Part shown: positions 11,570 to 21,286 of the stretch, one piece after another
Position numbering within the stretch: the first letter of the stretch is position 1
How the letters are laid out: every line of letters begins with the position of its first letter
Assembly (NCBI GenBank): GCA_027082925.1
Contig: JALWTD010000017.1
Location: 248,001-312,000, forward strand
DNA length: 64,000 nt
From: Flavobacteriaceae bacterium
GTDB taxonomy: Bacteria > Bacteroidota > Bacteroidia > Flavobacteriales > Flavobacteriaceae
Direction: 5' to 3'
Translations under genes and position numbers: made by a program
The notes under the pieces: generated by a model
Told to the model about the DNA's origin: nothing
Database searches by the model: none
What the model saw: only the letters and a program-made list of their open reading frames with translations

Positions 11570-12973
11570 TTATCTAAAAATATAACGCTCTTTTTCTCCT
11601 TTTAAATTGAGCATTTCTATATACAACACATCGCCATCATTTTTAGAGGATACCAACTCGTTTACATCGTCGACGGTATACACTTTTTTATTGTTAATAG
11701 CTGTGATAACATATCCTTCTTTTACACCATAATAGCTTAATTCTTCATTTGAAATGGCTGTAATTTTTACTCCATTATCTATTTTTAACTTTTTAAGTTC
11801 TTTACGGGTCATATTTTTCAATTCAAAACCAAGAGCTGTAATTGCTGTAATTTCATTTTTAATTAAGGTTACATCTGTAGATTTTTCTTCTCCATCTCTA
11901 ATATATGTTACAGTTACAACATCATTTGGTCTTTTTGTTCTTAAAAAACCTGTTAAATCTGCAAAAGTAGAAACTCTTACGTCATTCATTTTTATAATAA
12001 TATCGTCTTTCTGCAACCCTGCTTTATCAGCTCCTGAGTTTTTAGTAACTTCAGAAATATAAAATCCTTCCGTAAAATCAATTCCCAAATTTTCAGAAAC
12101 TTTATCGTTAAGCTCACCTCCCTTAACTCCTAAAATAGCTTTTTGCACATTACCAAACTCCATTAAATCCTCAACAACTTTTTTAGCTATGTTTGATGGT
12201 ACTGCAAATGAATACCCTATAAAAGAACCGGTACGAGACGAAATAGCCGTATTTATACCCACTAATTCACCTCTAACATTTACTAAAGCTCCTCCACTAT
12301 TTCCCGGATTAACTGCCGCATCGGTTTGAATAAAGGAATCAATACTATTGTTTCCATCTAAATCTCTTCCTTTAGCACTTACAATACCTGCAGTTACCGT
12401 AGAAGTTAAATTATAAGGATTACCTACCGCCAATACCCACTCTCCTACTTTAATATTGTCTGAATCTCCAAAAATAATATACGGCAAATCTTCGGCATCT
12501 ATTTTTAACAATGCAATATCGTTTGTAGAATCTGTTCCTATTAATTTTGCTTTATACACCTTTTTATTGTTAAGTGTTACCTCTAAAGAGGTAGCTCCTT
12601 TTACCACATGGTTATTTGTAATAATATAACCATCGGATGAAATTATAACACCGCTTCCTGTACCTATTTGCTGAAACTGTTTCATTCCGCTACCATATCC
12701 GTAAAAGAATTCGGTAAATGGGTCTCTAATTGTTTTAAGTGAGGTATTTTTTACGTGAACAACTGTATTTAAGGCTTTATCAACTGCTGTTGTAAAGTTG
12801 GTATTTTCAATTGTGCTAGCTAAATTTGCATAACCTGTTTGAATTGTCGCAGCTTCCGGAGTTACTGCTTTTTCTATCACAATTTGAGGCTTTTCCAAAA
12901 ATAATTTATAAGCTCCTAAGGTAAGAGCTCCTCCAAGCGCAGAAAATAATACAATGCTAATTATTTTTTTCAT
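11570..12973 (-). CDS. DegP/HtrA (Do-like) periplasmic serine protease with PDZ domains
   Basis: ITNNHVV (His), NDIALLKID (Asp), NPGNSGGALVN (Ser), PDZ repeats. Confidence 0.95.
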   Translation of the reverse strand: MKKIISIVLFSALGGALTLGAYKLFLEKPQIVIEKAVTPEAATIQTGYANLASTIENTNFTTAVDKALNTVVHVKNTSLKTIRDPFTEFFYGYGSGMKQFQQIGTGSGVIISSDGYIITNNHVVKGATSLEVTLNNKKVYKAKLIGTDSTNDIALLKIDAEDLPYIIFGDSDNIKVGEWVLAVGNPYNLTSTVTAGIVSAKGRDLDGNNSIDSFIQTDAAVNPGNSGGALVNVRGELVGINTAISSRTGSFIGYSFAVPSNIAKKVVEDLMEFGNVQKAILGVKGGELNDKVSENLGIDFTEGFYISEVTKNSGADKAGLQKDDIIIKMNDVRVSTFADLTGFLRTKRPNDVVTVTYIRDGEEKSTDVTLIKNEITAITALGFELKNMTRKELKKLKIDNGVKITAISNEELSYYGVKEGYVITAINNKKVYTVDDVNELVSSKNDGDVLYIEMLNLKGEKERYIFR

Positions 12974-13032
12974 CTTTCTTCTTTTTATAAATTAATACTC
13001 AAAATTAAGACATAATTATATTTTATAAAATC

Positions 13033-13064
13033 CATTTAACTGTTTGTTAACGCACATTTAACTG
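13033..13064. repeat. direct repeat CATTTAACTG x2, 22-bp period
   Basis: Identical 10-mers at 13033-13042 and 13055-13064 in the htrA/dapF divergent intergenic region. Confidence 0.6.
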
Positions 13065-13134
13065 ATTTTAACATTTGCTTTTTGGTTTAATTATTGTTAG
13101 CAATAACTATCCTTAATTTACTACATTTGCATTA

Positions 13135-13914
13135 ATGGAACTCGTATTTTACAAATATCAAGGAGCTGGAAACGATTTTATATTAATAGATAATAGAACG
13201 CTCTCTTTCCCTAAAAAAAGCATAGCTATTATAAATAAATTATGCGATAGAAGATTTGGGATTGGTGCAGACGGACTTATTCTTCTTGAGAATGCTAATA
13301 GTAGCGATTTTAAAATGGTTTATTTTAATGCCGACGGAAAAGAAAGTAGCATGTGCGGAAATGGTGGTAGATGTATTGTTGCTTTTGCTAAAAAACTAGG
13401 TATTATTACAAAAGACACTCGTTTTGAAGCTATTGACGGAATGCATTTTGCTTCTATAATAAACGATACCGTAAGTTTACAAATGATTGATATAAACACT
13501 ATAAATTATAAAAAAGAATACTCTTTTCTAGATACAGGATCTCCGCATCATGTAACATTTTTAAAAGATATTTCTTCTATTGACGTAAAGTCTAAAGGTG
13601 CTAAAATACGCTATGGAAAACCTTATCTAGAAGAAGGTACTAATGTGAATTTTGCCGAACAAATAGCTAATGATACTTTTAAAGTTCGTACGTACGAACG
13701 AGGTGTTGAAGATGAAACTTTAGCTTGTGGAACAGGTGTAACTGCCGTTGCCATAGCTGCTAACAATGCAAACATAACAACTGCTAACAACATTAAAATT
13801 GAAGTACTAGGAGGAAACCTTGAAGTTTCTTTTGAAAAAGAGGGTACTCAATATAAAAACGTATTTTTAAAAGGACCTGCACAGTTTGTTTTCAAAGGAA
13901 AAATAACCATATAA
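13135..13914 (+). CDS. dapF: diaminopimelate epimerase
   Basis: KYQGAGNDFILID, MCGNGGRC, ETLACGTGVTA. Confidence 0.97.
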   Translation: MELVFYKYQGAGNDFILIDNRTLSFPKKSIAIINKLCDRRFGIGADGLILLENANSSDFKMVYFNADGKESSMCGNGGRCIVAFAKKLGIITKDTRFEAIDGMHFASIINDTVSLQMIDINTINYKKEYSFLDTGSPHHVTFLKDISSIDVKSKGAKIRYGKPYLEEGTNVNFAEQIANDTFKVRTYERGVEDETLACGTGVTAVAIAANNANITTANNIKIEVLGGNLEVSFEKEGTQYKNVFLKGPAQFVFKGKITI

Positions 13915-14441
13915 TGACAACACTAAAAGGAGAACATATTAAATTAAGAGCTTTAGAACCTGAAGATTTAGAGTTCTTATTTTCGGTCGAAAATAATGAA
14001 CTATTTTGGGAGGTTAGCAGCACCCAAGCTCCTTTTTCTAAATATATTTTAAGCAAATACTTAGAAAATGCACATTTAGATATTTACGAAGCAAAGCAGT
14101 TTCGATTTGTTATTTGTACCCATAACAATACCCCTGTGGGAATGATTGATTTATTCGATTTTAATCCTCAACATAAAAGAGTTGGTGTAGGACTCTTAAT
14201 TTTACCTAAATACCAAAGAAAATATATAGCATTTGAAACTCTAACATTACTTATTAATTATGTATTTACACATTTAGATGTACATCAAATTTACGCTAAT
14301 GTAACCGCTGATAATATAAAAAGTATATCGTTGTTTGAAAAACTAAACTTTAAAAAGGCCGGAGTTAAAAAAGATTGGATTTATTCCAATACTTTATTCA
14401 AAGACGAAATACTTTATCAATTAATAAACAATAATCAATAA
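13914..14441 (+). CDS. GNAT-family N-acetyltransferase (RimJ/RimL-like)
   Basis: LRALEPEDLEFLFSVEN, VGVGLLILPKYQRKYIAFE, overlaps dapF stop. Confidence 0.85.
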   Translation: MTTLKGEHIKLRALEPEDLEFLFSVENNELFWEVSSTQAPFSKYILSKYLENAHLDIYEAKQFRFVICTHNNTPVGMIDLFDFNPQHKRVGVGLLILPKYQRKYIAFETLTLLINYVFTHLDVHQIYANVTADNIKSISLFEKLNFKKAGVKKDWIYSNTLFKDEILYQLINNNQ

Positions 14442-14442
14442 A

Positions 14443-15477
14443 ATGAATATTAAGAAATTTTTCTTACTTCTGTTTTCGCTTCTATTTGTAATTGGAGGTG
14501 TGCTCGTTTTTAATTTTTACAATAAAATATATAAGCCTAATACTATTAAAGAAGGTTTTTTATACATAAAAACCGGCAGTAATTTTAAAGACGTAGAAAA
14601 CAATATAAGACCTTTTTTAAAACGCGTAAAACCGTTTGTATGGGTTTCTGAAAGGAAAAAATATTCAAAAAACATAAAAGCAGGAAAGTACCTTATCTTG
14701 AAAGGTATGAGTAACAACGACCTTGTTAATTTATTAAGAAGCGGCAAACAAACACCTGTTAAGCTATCTTTTAACAACCAAGACACGTTTGAAAAATTAG
14801 CCGGCAGAATCGCTCAACAAATAGAAGCCGACTCAATCTCTTTGCTAAACGCTTTTAAAGATGAACGTTTTTTTAAGGAAAAAGAATTTGATAAGTATAC
14901 CGCTTTAAACATGTACATTCCAAACACTTATGAGTTTTACTGGAATACTTCTGCAGAAGAGTTTAGAAAAAGAATGTACACTGAATACACTAAGTTTTGG
15001 AATTCAAAACGATTGGAGAAAGCAAAAAAACTAGGACTAACACCAAACCAAATAATTACCTTAGCATCTATTGTTCAAAAAGAAACCGCTAATATAAGTG
15101 AAAGACCCATGGTGGCCAGACTTTATTTAAATAGACTGAAAGACCATTGGCCTTTACAAGCAGACCCAACAATAATTTTTGCGCTTAAACAACAACATGG
15201 AGATCAAATTTCTGTAAAAAGAGTTTTAAACAAAGATTTAAAAATAGATTCGCCTTACAATACTTATAAAAATATAGGGCTTCCTCCAGGACCAATTGCA
15301 ATGCCCGATGTTAACACTATTGACGCAGTCTTAAATCCTGCAAACCACAACTACTATTACATGTGTGCCAGCATTACAAAATTAGGAACTCATGAGTTTG
15401 CAAAAACATTAAGACAACACACAAAAAACGCAAAAAAATATCAAAATTGGCTTTCTAAAAACCATATAAAAAGGTAA
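14443..15477 (+). CDS. mltG: endolytic transglycosylase MltG
   Basis: IPNTYEFYWNT, LASIVQKETAN, LQADPTI, SPYNTYKNIGLPPGPI. Confidence 0.95.
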   Translation: MNIKKFFLLLFSLLFVIGGVLVFNFYNKIYKPNTIKEGFLYIKTGSNFKDVENNIRPFLKRVKPFVWVSERKKYSKNIKAGKYLILKGMSNNDLVNLLRSGKQTPVKLSFNNQDTFEKLAGRIAQQIEADSISLLNAFKDERFFKEKEFDKYTALNMYIPNTYEFYWNTSAEEFRKRMYTEYTKFWNSKRLEKAKKLGLTPNQIITLASIVQKETANISERPMVARLYLNRLKDHWPLQADPTIIFALKQQHGDQISVKRVLNKDLKIDSPYNTYKNIGLPPGPIAMPDVNTIDAVLNPANHNYYYMCASITKLGTHEFAKTLRQHTKNAKKYQNWLSKNHIKR

Positions 15478-15682
15478 GCTCCGCCCTTTAAATCCGTTCT
15501 ATTTTTAGATAATTTTAACCAAGTACGTTTATTACATTTCTTTTTTAATTTTTTTATAAAAAAAACACCATTTTATTAAATATTTGTTAAAACAAAAAAT
15601 ATTTTGTAAATTTGCTTTTATATTAAAAAATATAGTTTACATTTGCATCCCGAAATTTACAAGGTATATAAACCTTTAAATT

Positions 15683-16306
15683 ATGAAAAAAGTAATACTA
15701 ATTTTGGGTATAACAACCCTAGGGATTTTTATTTCTGGTTTCTCTAAAGAAGAAAAAGAAGTAAATTATAAACTAAATTTCACTAAAGAAGTTAGTTTTG
15801 CACCCATCGAAAAAGAAGAAGAAGAAAGTCATTTTAATTACAACTTCCCATTTACAGGAAATTCATTTAACGGCTTTAAAGAAGCTATTGCCTTTAAAGA
15901 ATCTCAAGGAAGATATCACATAGTCAATTCAATTGGTTATTTAGGAAAATATCAGTTTGGGAAATCTACTTTAAAGCGTTTTAAAATTTACAACACACAA
16001 GAGTTTTTAAACAATCCTAAACTACAGGAAGATGCTTTTATAGCACTTTGTTCTGTAAACAAATGGATTTTAAGAAAAGATATTAGAAGAAGTGTTGGTA
16101 AAAAAATAAATGGCGTTGTAATTACAGAGTCTGGCATTTTAGCGGCCGCTCATTTAGCAGGAGCCGGAAATGTTAAAAAATATCTTAGATCTGGTGGTAA
16201 ATACCACTTTGAAGATGCTTACGGATCTTCAATTCAACATTATTTAAAACAATTTGCAGGTTTTGATACTTCATTTATTAAAGCTAACAAAAAACCTGTT
16301 CTATAA
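15683..16306 (+). CDS. secreted lysozyme/SLT-like protein
   Basis: Signal peptide; AIAFKESQGRYHIVNSIGYLGKYQFGKSTL and ILAAAHLAGAGNVKKYLRSGG resemble muramidase catalytic regions. Confidence 0.65.
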   Translation: MKKVILILGITTLGIFISGFSKEEKEVNYKLNFTKEVSFAPIEKEEEESHFNYNFPFTGNSFNGFKEAIAFKESQGRYHIVNSIGYLGKYQFGKSTLKRFKIYNTQEFLNNPKLQEDAFIALCSVNKWILRKDIRRSVGKKINGVVITESGILAAAHLAGAGNVKKYLRSGGKYHFEDAYGSSIQHYLKQFAGFDTSFIKANKKPVL

Positions 16307-16327
16307 TTTGAATATTTTGGTTAATAC

Positions 16328-16365
16328 AAAAAAGCCTGATTTTTAAAAAATCAGGCTTTTTTTAT
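16328..16365. terminator. bidirectional intrinsic terminator
   Basis: AAAAAAGCCTGATTTTT-AAAAAATCAGGCTTTTTTT between convergent genes. Confidence 0.88.
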
Positions 16366-17078
16366 TCTTTATGAATAATAAATATGGTTGGTTTTTTATG
16401 TAAATCCGGACTCTTAGATTTCCACTCCTTTATTTCATATGTTTTTATATATTCATCTGGAAGCGTAATATTACAAGCAATACACAATTTAGCAGTAGGT
16501 GTTAACGCTTGCTTCAAATCGGTAAACATTTTTTCGTTTCTATAAGGTGTTTCAATAAAAATCTGGGATTGTTTTTTCTCTTTAGACAGCTTCTCTAAAC
16601 TTTTAATTGCTCTTTTTCTTTCACTAGCATCAATTGGCAAATATCCATTAAATGCAAAGTTTTGACCGTTAAATCCGGAAGCCATCATTGCTAAAATAAT
16701 AGACGAAGGTCCAACCAACGGAACAACTCTAATATTTTTTTCGTGTGCCAGCTTTACTATTTCTGCTCCCGGGTCAGCTATTGCAGGAACACCTGCTTCT
16801 GAAAGTAACCCCACTGAAATACCTTGCTCGCAATCATCTAAATAAGTTCTAACTTCTAACTCATCTGCATACTTATCTAATTTCAATATTTTGAGTGAAG
16901 GCTGTAATTTTCTAGGAGTTATTCTTTTTATAAATCTACGAGCTGTCTTTTCATTTTCAACAATAAAACAATCTAACTCTTCTATTGTTTTTCTTACCGA
17001 CAACGGAAGCACCTCTAAAGGCTCGTTATCTCCCAAAGTAGTTGGTATTAAATATAAAAAACCTTTAGTATTTTTCAT
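16362..17078 (-). CDS. SAM-dependent tetrapyrrole-methylase family protein (RsmI-like)
   Basis: GLLSEAGVPAIADPGAEIVKLAH, PLVGPSSIILAMMASGFNGQ. Confidence 0.88.
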   Translation of the reverse strand: MKNTKGFLYLIPTTLGDNEPLEVLPLSVRKTIEELDCFIVENEKTARRFIKRITPRKLQPSLKILKLDKYADELEVRTYLDDCEQGISVGLLSEAGVPAIADPGAEIVKLAHEKNIRVVPLVGPSSIILAMMASGFNGQNFAFNGYLPIDASERKRAIKSLEKLSKEKKQSQIFIETPYRNEKMFTDLKQALTPTAKLCIACNITLPDEYIKTYEIKEWKSKSPDLHKKPTIFIIHKE

Positions 17079-17532
17079 TAGAATTTATTTTTTTGGCTAT
17101 TACATCACAAGCTCTATCTAACATTGTATACACATTTTTAAATCCGTAATCTCCTCCGTAATAAGGGTCGGGAACATCTAAATTTTCGCCAGGAAACACT
17201 TCATTTAATATCATTTTCACCTTTGCTTTATCAGCCTCATTTCGAGCTAAAGAAATCACATTTTCAAAATTAGAATGATCCATTACATAAATAACGTCAA
17301 ATTCATCAAAATCTTTTACTGAAAATTTTCGAGCTCGTTGTGAAGAAATATCTATTCCGTGTGTTTTTGCAATTGCAATAGAACGACTATCCGGCTTTTC
17401 ACCTTCATGATACGCTCCAGTTCCTGCAGAATCGACAAATGTTTTAAAATTATACGTTTTAGATTTTAAGATACCCTCAGCTAATGGCGAGCGACAAATA
17501 TTACCTAAGCATACCATTAACACTTTAGTCAT
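17065..17532 (-). CDS. low-molecular-weight protein-tyrosine phosphatase
   Basis: VLMVCLGNICRSPLAEG P-loop and VPDPYYGGDYGF. Confidence 0.95.
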   Translation of the reverse strand: MTKVLMVCLGNICRSPLAEGILKSKTYNFKTFVDSAGTGAYHEGEKPDSRSIAIAKTHGIDISSQRARKFSVKDFDEFDVIYVMDHSNFENVISLARNEADKAKVKMILNEVFPGENLDVPDPYYGGDYGFKNVYTMLDRACDVIAKKINSNEKY

Positions 17533-17541
17533 TACTACGTA

Positions 17542-18969
17542 TTAAAAAGTGAGTTTTTTAGTTAAATCCTCGACATATTTTCTGAATTGCTTATCAGTTT
17601 CTGTCAAGTTATCTACTGTTTTACAAGCATGAAGCACTGTAGCATGGTCTCGTTTACCTATTTGATACCCTATACTTGCCAATGAAGCTTTAGTCATTCT
17701 TTTTGCGAAAAACATAGCTAACTGACGTGCCTGTACAATATGACGTTTACGTGTTTTAGATTGCAGCGTAGATACATCTAACTCAAAATAGCTAGAAACC
17801 ACTTTCTGAATGTAGTCTATAGACACTTCACGTTTTGTGTTTTTTACAAACTTATCTACAATTTGTTTTGTTAATGAGAGTGTAAACTCTTTTCTGTTAA
17901 AAGAAGCTTGAGCAATCATAGATATTAAAACACCTTCAAGCTCTCGCACATTTGATTTTATATTTTTTGCGATATACTCAACAATTTCATTAGGCATTTC
18001 AACACCATCTCTAAATAGTTTATTTTGCAAAATAGAAATACGCGTCTCATAATCAGGAGCTTGTAACTCTGCCGATAATCCCCATTTAAATCTAGAGAGT
18101 AAGCGCTGCTCAATATCTTGCATATCTACAGGTGCCTTATCAGACGTTAATACCACCTGTTTACCGTTTTGATGTAAATGATTGAAGATATGAAAGAAAA
18201 CATCTTGCGTACCTGTTTTTCCTGATAAAAATTGCACATCATCAATTATAAGCACATCTATCATCTGATAGAAATGAATAAAGTCATTTCGTGTATTTCC
18301 TTTAACCGAATCAATGTACTGTTGTGTAAATTTTTCTGAAGAAATATACAAAACTGTCTTGTCCGGATATTTATCTTTAATTTCAACACCTATCGCGTGT
18401 GCTAAGTGGGTTTTTCCTAAACCAACACCTCCATAAATAAGCAATGGGTTAAAAGATGTTCCTCCCGGCTTATTTGCAACTGCCATCCCAGCAGAGCGAG
18501 CCAGTCTGTTTGAATCTCCTTCAACAAAACTATCAAAGTTGTAATTTGGATTAAGCTGAGATTCAATTTTAACTTTTTGAATACCTGGAATTACAAATGG
18601 ATTTTTTAATTCTCTTTTATTAAATTCTAAAGGAACTGTAATTCCTTGAGATGTAAGAGGATTTCTATTAGAGCTTGGAATTTTAACCGTGTGTTGTTTA
18701 CTACTGCTGTAGTTGTTTTCCATACGAACATCGTAAATCAGTTTTGCATCTTCACCTAATTGCTTTACCAAAGCAACTCGCAACAATTTAATGTAATGTT
18801 CCTCCAACCATTCGTAGAAAAATTTACTTGGAACTTGAATTGTAAGCGCCTCACCTGATAGCTTAATTGGTTTGATAGGTTCAAACCAAGTTTTATAAGC
18901 TTGCTCTTTGATGTTATCCGCAATAAAAGACAGACATTCCTTCCAAACTGATGATGCAGTTACAGTCAT
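17542..18969 (-). CDS. dnaA: chromosomal replication initiator protein DnaA
   Basis: NPLLIYGGVGLGKTHLAHAIG, LIIDDVQFLSGK, GKRDHATVLHACKTV. Confidence 0.98.
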   Translation of the reverse strand: MTVTASSVWKECLSFIADNIKEQAYKTWFEPIKPIKLSGEALTIQVPSKFFYEWLEEHYIKLLRVALVKQLGEDAKLIYDVRMENNYSSSKQHTVKIPSSNRNPLTSQGITVPLEFNKRELKNPFVIPGIQKVKIESQLNPNYNFDSFVEGDSNRLARSAGMAVANKPGGTSFNPLLIYGGVGLGKTHLAHAIGVEIKDKYPDKTVLYISSEKFTQQYIDSVKGNTRNDFIHFYQMIDVLIIDDVQFLSGKTGTQDVFFHIFNHLHQNGKQVVLTSDKAPVDMQDIEQRLLSRFKWGLSAELQAPDYETRISILQNKLFRDGVEMPNEIVEYIAKNIKSNVRELEGVLISMIAQASFNRKEFTLSLTKQIVDKFVKNTKREVSIDYIQKVVSSYFELDVSTLQSKTRKRHIVQARQLAMFFAKRMTKASLASIGYQIGKRDHATVLHACKTVDNLTETDKQFRKYVEDLTKKLTF

Positions 18970-19132
18970 TCGTTCTCAAATAGTATTTTAGTTAAAATTA
19001 GTTGATTTAGAGAGCTACCTCTAAGAATTTTTTGGTTATACAAAAATGTGAATATTTTTTAGTATAAAAAAATAAAATTAGTATTGATTATTAATTATTT
19101 TTTTCGTAAATAATCACCCGTAATATAAAAAT

Positions 19133-19540
19133 ATGCTTTCAAATACAATTCAATTTAGGGTTAGATACGGAGAAACCGATCAAATGGGTTTTGTTTACCA
19201 TGGTAATTACGCTCAATATTTAGAAATGGGTCGTATTGAATGGCTTCGGAAACTTGGTATTTCTTATAAAAAAATGGAAGAATCTGGCATTATGCTTCCG
19301 GTTGTAAATTTAAGTTTAAATTATCTTAGAGCTGCAAAATATGACGACTTAATAACCCTTAAAACTTTTTTGGTAAAAAAGCCTTCTGTACGTATTGATT
19401 TTAGATATGAACTTTACAATGAAAACAACGAACTTTTAACTACTGCAAAAACTACGTTGGCTTTTATAGACATGAAAACCAATAAACCTACACGACCACC
19501 AAAATATTTATTAGAAAAAATAGCAACACTCAATTACTAA
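19133..19540 (+). CDS. acyl-CoA thioesterase (YbgC/FadM-like, 4HBT)
   Basis: RVRYGETDQMGFVYHGNYAQYLEMGRIEWLR. Confidence 0.92.
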   Translation: MLSNTIQFRVRYGETDQMGFVYHGNYAQYLEMGRIEWLRKLGISYKKMEESGIMLPVVNLSLNYLRAAKYDDLITLKTFLVKKPSVRIDFRYELYNENNELLTTAKTTLAFIDMKTNKPTRPPKYLLEKIATLNY

Positions 19541-20150
19541 GTTCCTTTATTTTTAGACATCTCAAATTTTCAAATATTGTTTTTATTCTAATTGCCTCTT
19601 TTTTTCTTACAGAAAAAATGTACTCACAATTAAGTTCCATCTTTTGACTTATAATTGTTAAGTTATTTTCCTTAACAATTCTCATTACTTTATTTAAGTC
19701 TTTATACTCAAAATTCACTTGAAAATGAATATCAATTGTTTTTTCAACAATGGTAGCTTCTTCTAGTGTTAGTTTTGCAGTTGTTTTATATGCCGTAATA
19801 AGTCCACCTACACCTAATTTCGTTCCTCCAAAATAGCGAACGACAACAACAAGTACATTTGTAAGGTTTTTTGATAAAATTTGACCATAAATTGGCTGAC
19901 CGGCTGTATTGCTTGGTTCACCATCATCATTCACTCTGTATCGCACATTTGCAGCTGTTACTCCCAATCGCCAAGCATAACACCAATGTCTTGCCGAATA
20001 ATGCTTTTTCTTTAACGTTTCTAAATGGATTTTTACAGCTGCTTCTGTTGTAATAGAATACACATACCCTATAAATTTGCTACCTCTATCCTTGTACAAA
20101 ACATCTCCTGTTTGCGCTTCAACTGTTTTATATGTGTCCTTTTCAGAAAT
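19530..20150 (-). CDS. YigZ/IMPACT-family protein; conserved N-terminus extends upstream of the called TTG (20099), apparently from an AUU codon
   Basis: RHWCYAWRLG, NDDGEPSNTAGQPI, VVVVRYFGGTKLGVGGLI; in-frame upstream peptide IISEKDTYKTVEAQTGDVLYKDRGSKFIGY. Confidence 0.85.
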   Translation of the reverse strand: MSEKDTYKTVEAQTGDVLYKDRGSKFIGYVYSITTEAAVKIHLETLKKKHYSARHWCYAWRLGVTAANVRYRVNDDGEPSNTAGQPIYGQILSKNLTNVLVVVVRYFGGTKLGVGGLITAYKTTAKLTLEEATIVEKTIDIHFQVNFEYKDLNKVMRIVKENNLTIISQKMELNCEYIFSVRKKEAIRIKTIFENLRCLKIKELSN

Positions 20151-20227
20151 AATGATTGTATTTTGAACACAAATATATCAAAACCATAAAATAAATTTGA
20201 ATATATTTGATGATTAAATTAATCATC

Positions 20228-21286
20228 ATGAAAAAAATAACATTCCTTTTTTTAACATTTCTCATTCTTATTTCATGCAATGAAGTTGATTCTTCAAAAA
20301 ACACTAAGAAAGAGACCAAGAAAACATTAAACACCTTTGCAATAGTTATTCATGGAGGCGCTGGAGGAATTAGAAGAAAATATATTAATGAGGAGCAACA
20401 AAAAGCATATACCGCAAAATTACAAGAAGCTCTTGATGCCGGATATGCTGTACTAGAAAAAAACGGAAATTCATTAGATGCCGTTCAAGCAGCTATAAAT
20501 GTAATGGAAAACTCTCCTTTATTTAACGCCGGGAAAGGTGCTGTATACAATAGCGAAGGAAACCAAGAAATGGATGCATCTATTATGGATGGTAAAACAC
20601 TAAATGCAGGTGCCGTAGCGGGTGTCAACCATATTAAAAATCCTATTTTGGCAGCTAGAGTGGTTATGGATAGCTCTAAACATGTACTTTTATCGGGAAA
20701 AGGTGCCGAGATTTTAGCAAAAAAATACGGTATCGAAATGGTTGATAGTTCATACTTTTTTACCCAAAAAAGACTTAATCAGCTTCGGAAAATTCAAGGA
20801 ACTGAAAAAACACAACTTGACCATACTGCTTTTTTAATTAAAAATGAATTGATAGATGACCATAAGTACGGAACTGTTGGTGCTGTGGCTATTGACAAAA
20901 ACGGAAACATTGCTGCGGGAACTTCTACCGGAGGTGTTACCAATAAAAAATACGGTAGAATTGGAGACTCTCCTATTATTGGAGCAGGAACATATGCCAA
21001 CAATTTAACTTGTGGTATTTCTTGTACAGGAACCGGTGAATACTTTATGAGAACCGTTGCTGCACATGAAGTTTCTAATTTAATACGCTATAAAGGTCTA
21101 TCTCCTGACAAAGCATTGCACGAAGTAATTTTTAATCAAATTGGAAAACTTGGTGGAAAAGGTGGAATGATTTTGATAGATAAAAATGCTGATATCTTCT
21201 GGGATTTTAACTCAAACGGAATGTTTAGAGGGTATAAAAAATCAAACGGAGAAAGTAAAGTTTTAATGTTTAGAACAAACAAATAG
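20228..21286 (+). CDS. isoaspartyl peptidase/L-asparaginase (N-terminal nucleophile), lipoprotein signal
   Basis: VIHGGAGG, NAGKGAVYNSEGNQEMDASIMDG, HKYGTVGAVAID; ATG 20228 gives MKKITFLFLTFLILISC. Confidence 0.95.
   Translation: MKKITFLFLTFLILISCNEVDSSKNTKKETKKTLNTFAIVIHGGAGGIRRKYINEEQQKAYTAKLQEALDAGYAVLEKNGNSLDAVQAAINVMENSPLFNAGKGAVYNSEGNQEMDASIMDGKTLNAGAVAGVNHIKNPILAARVVMDSSKHVLLSGKGAEILAKKYGIEMVDSSYFFTQKRLNQLRKIQGTEKTQLDHTAFLIKNELIDDHKYGTVGAVAIDKNGNIAAGTSTGGVTNKKYGRIGDSPIIGAGTYANNLTCGISCTGTGEYFMRTVAAHEVSNLIRYKGLSPDKALHEVIFNQIGKLGGKGGMILIDKNADIFWDFNSNGMFRGYKKSNGESKVLMFRTNK

Noticed and set aside
20143-20334. Minus-strand 63-aa ORF in the yigZ/asparaginase gap
   Set aside because: Overlaps the divergent promoter region and the lipoprotein signal sequence; no recognisable family
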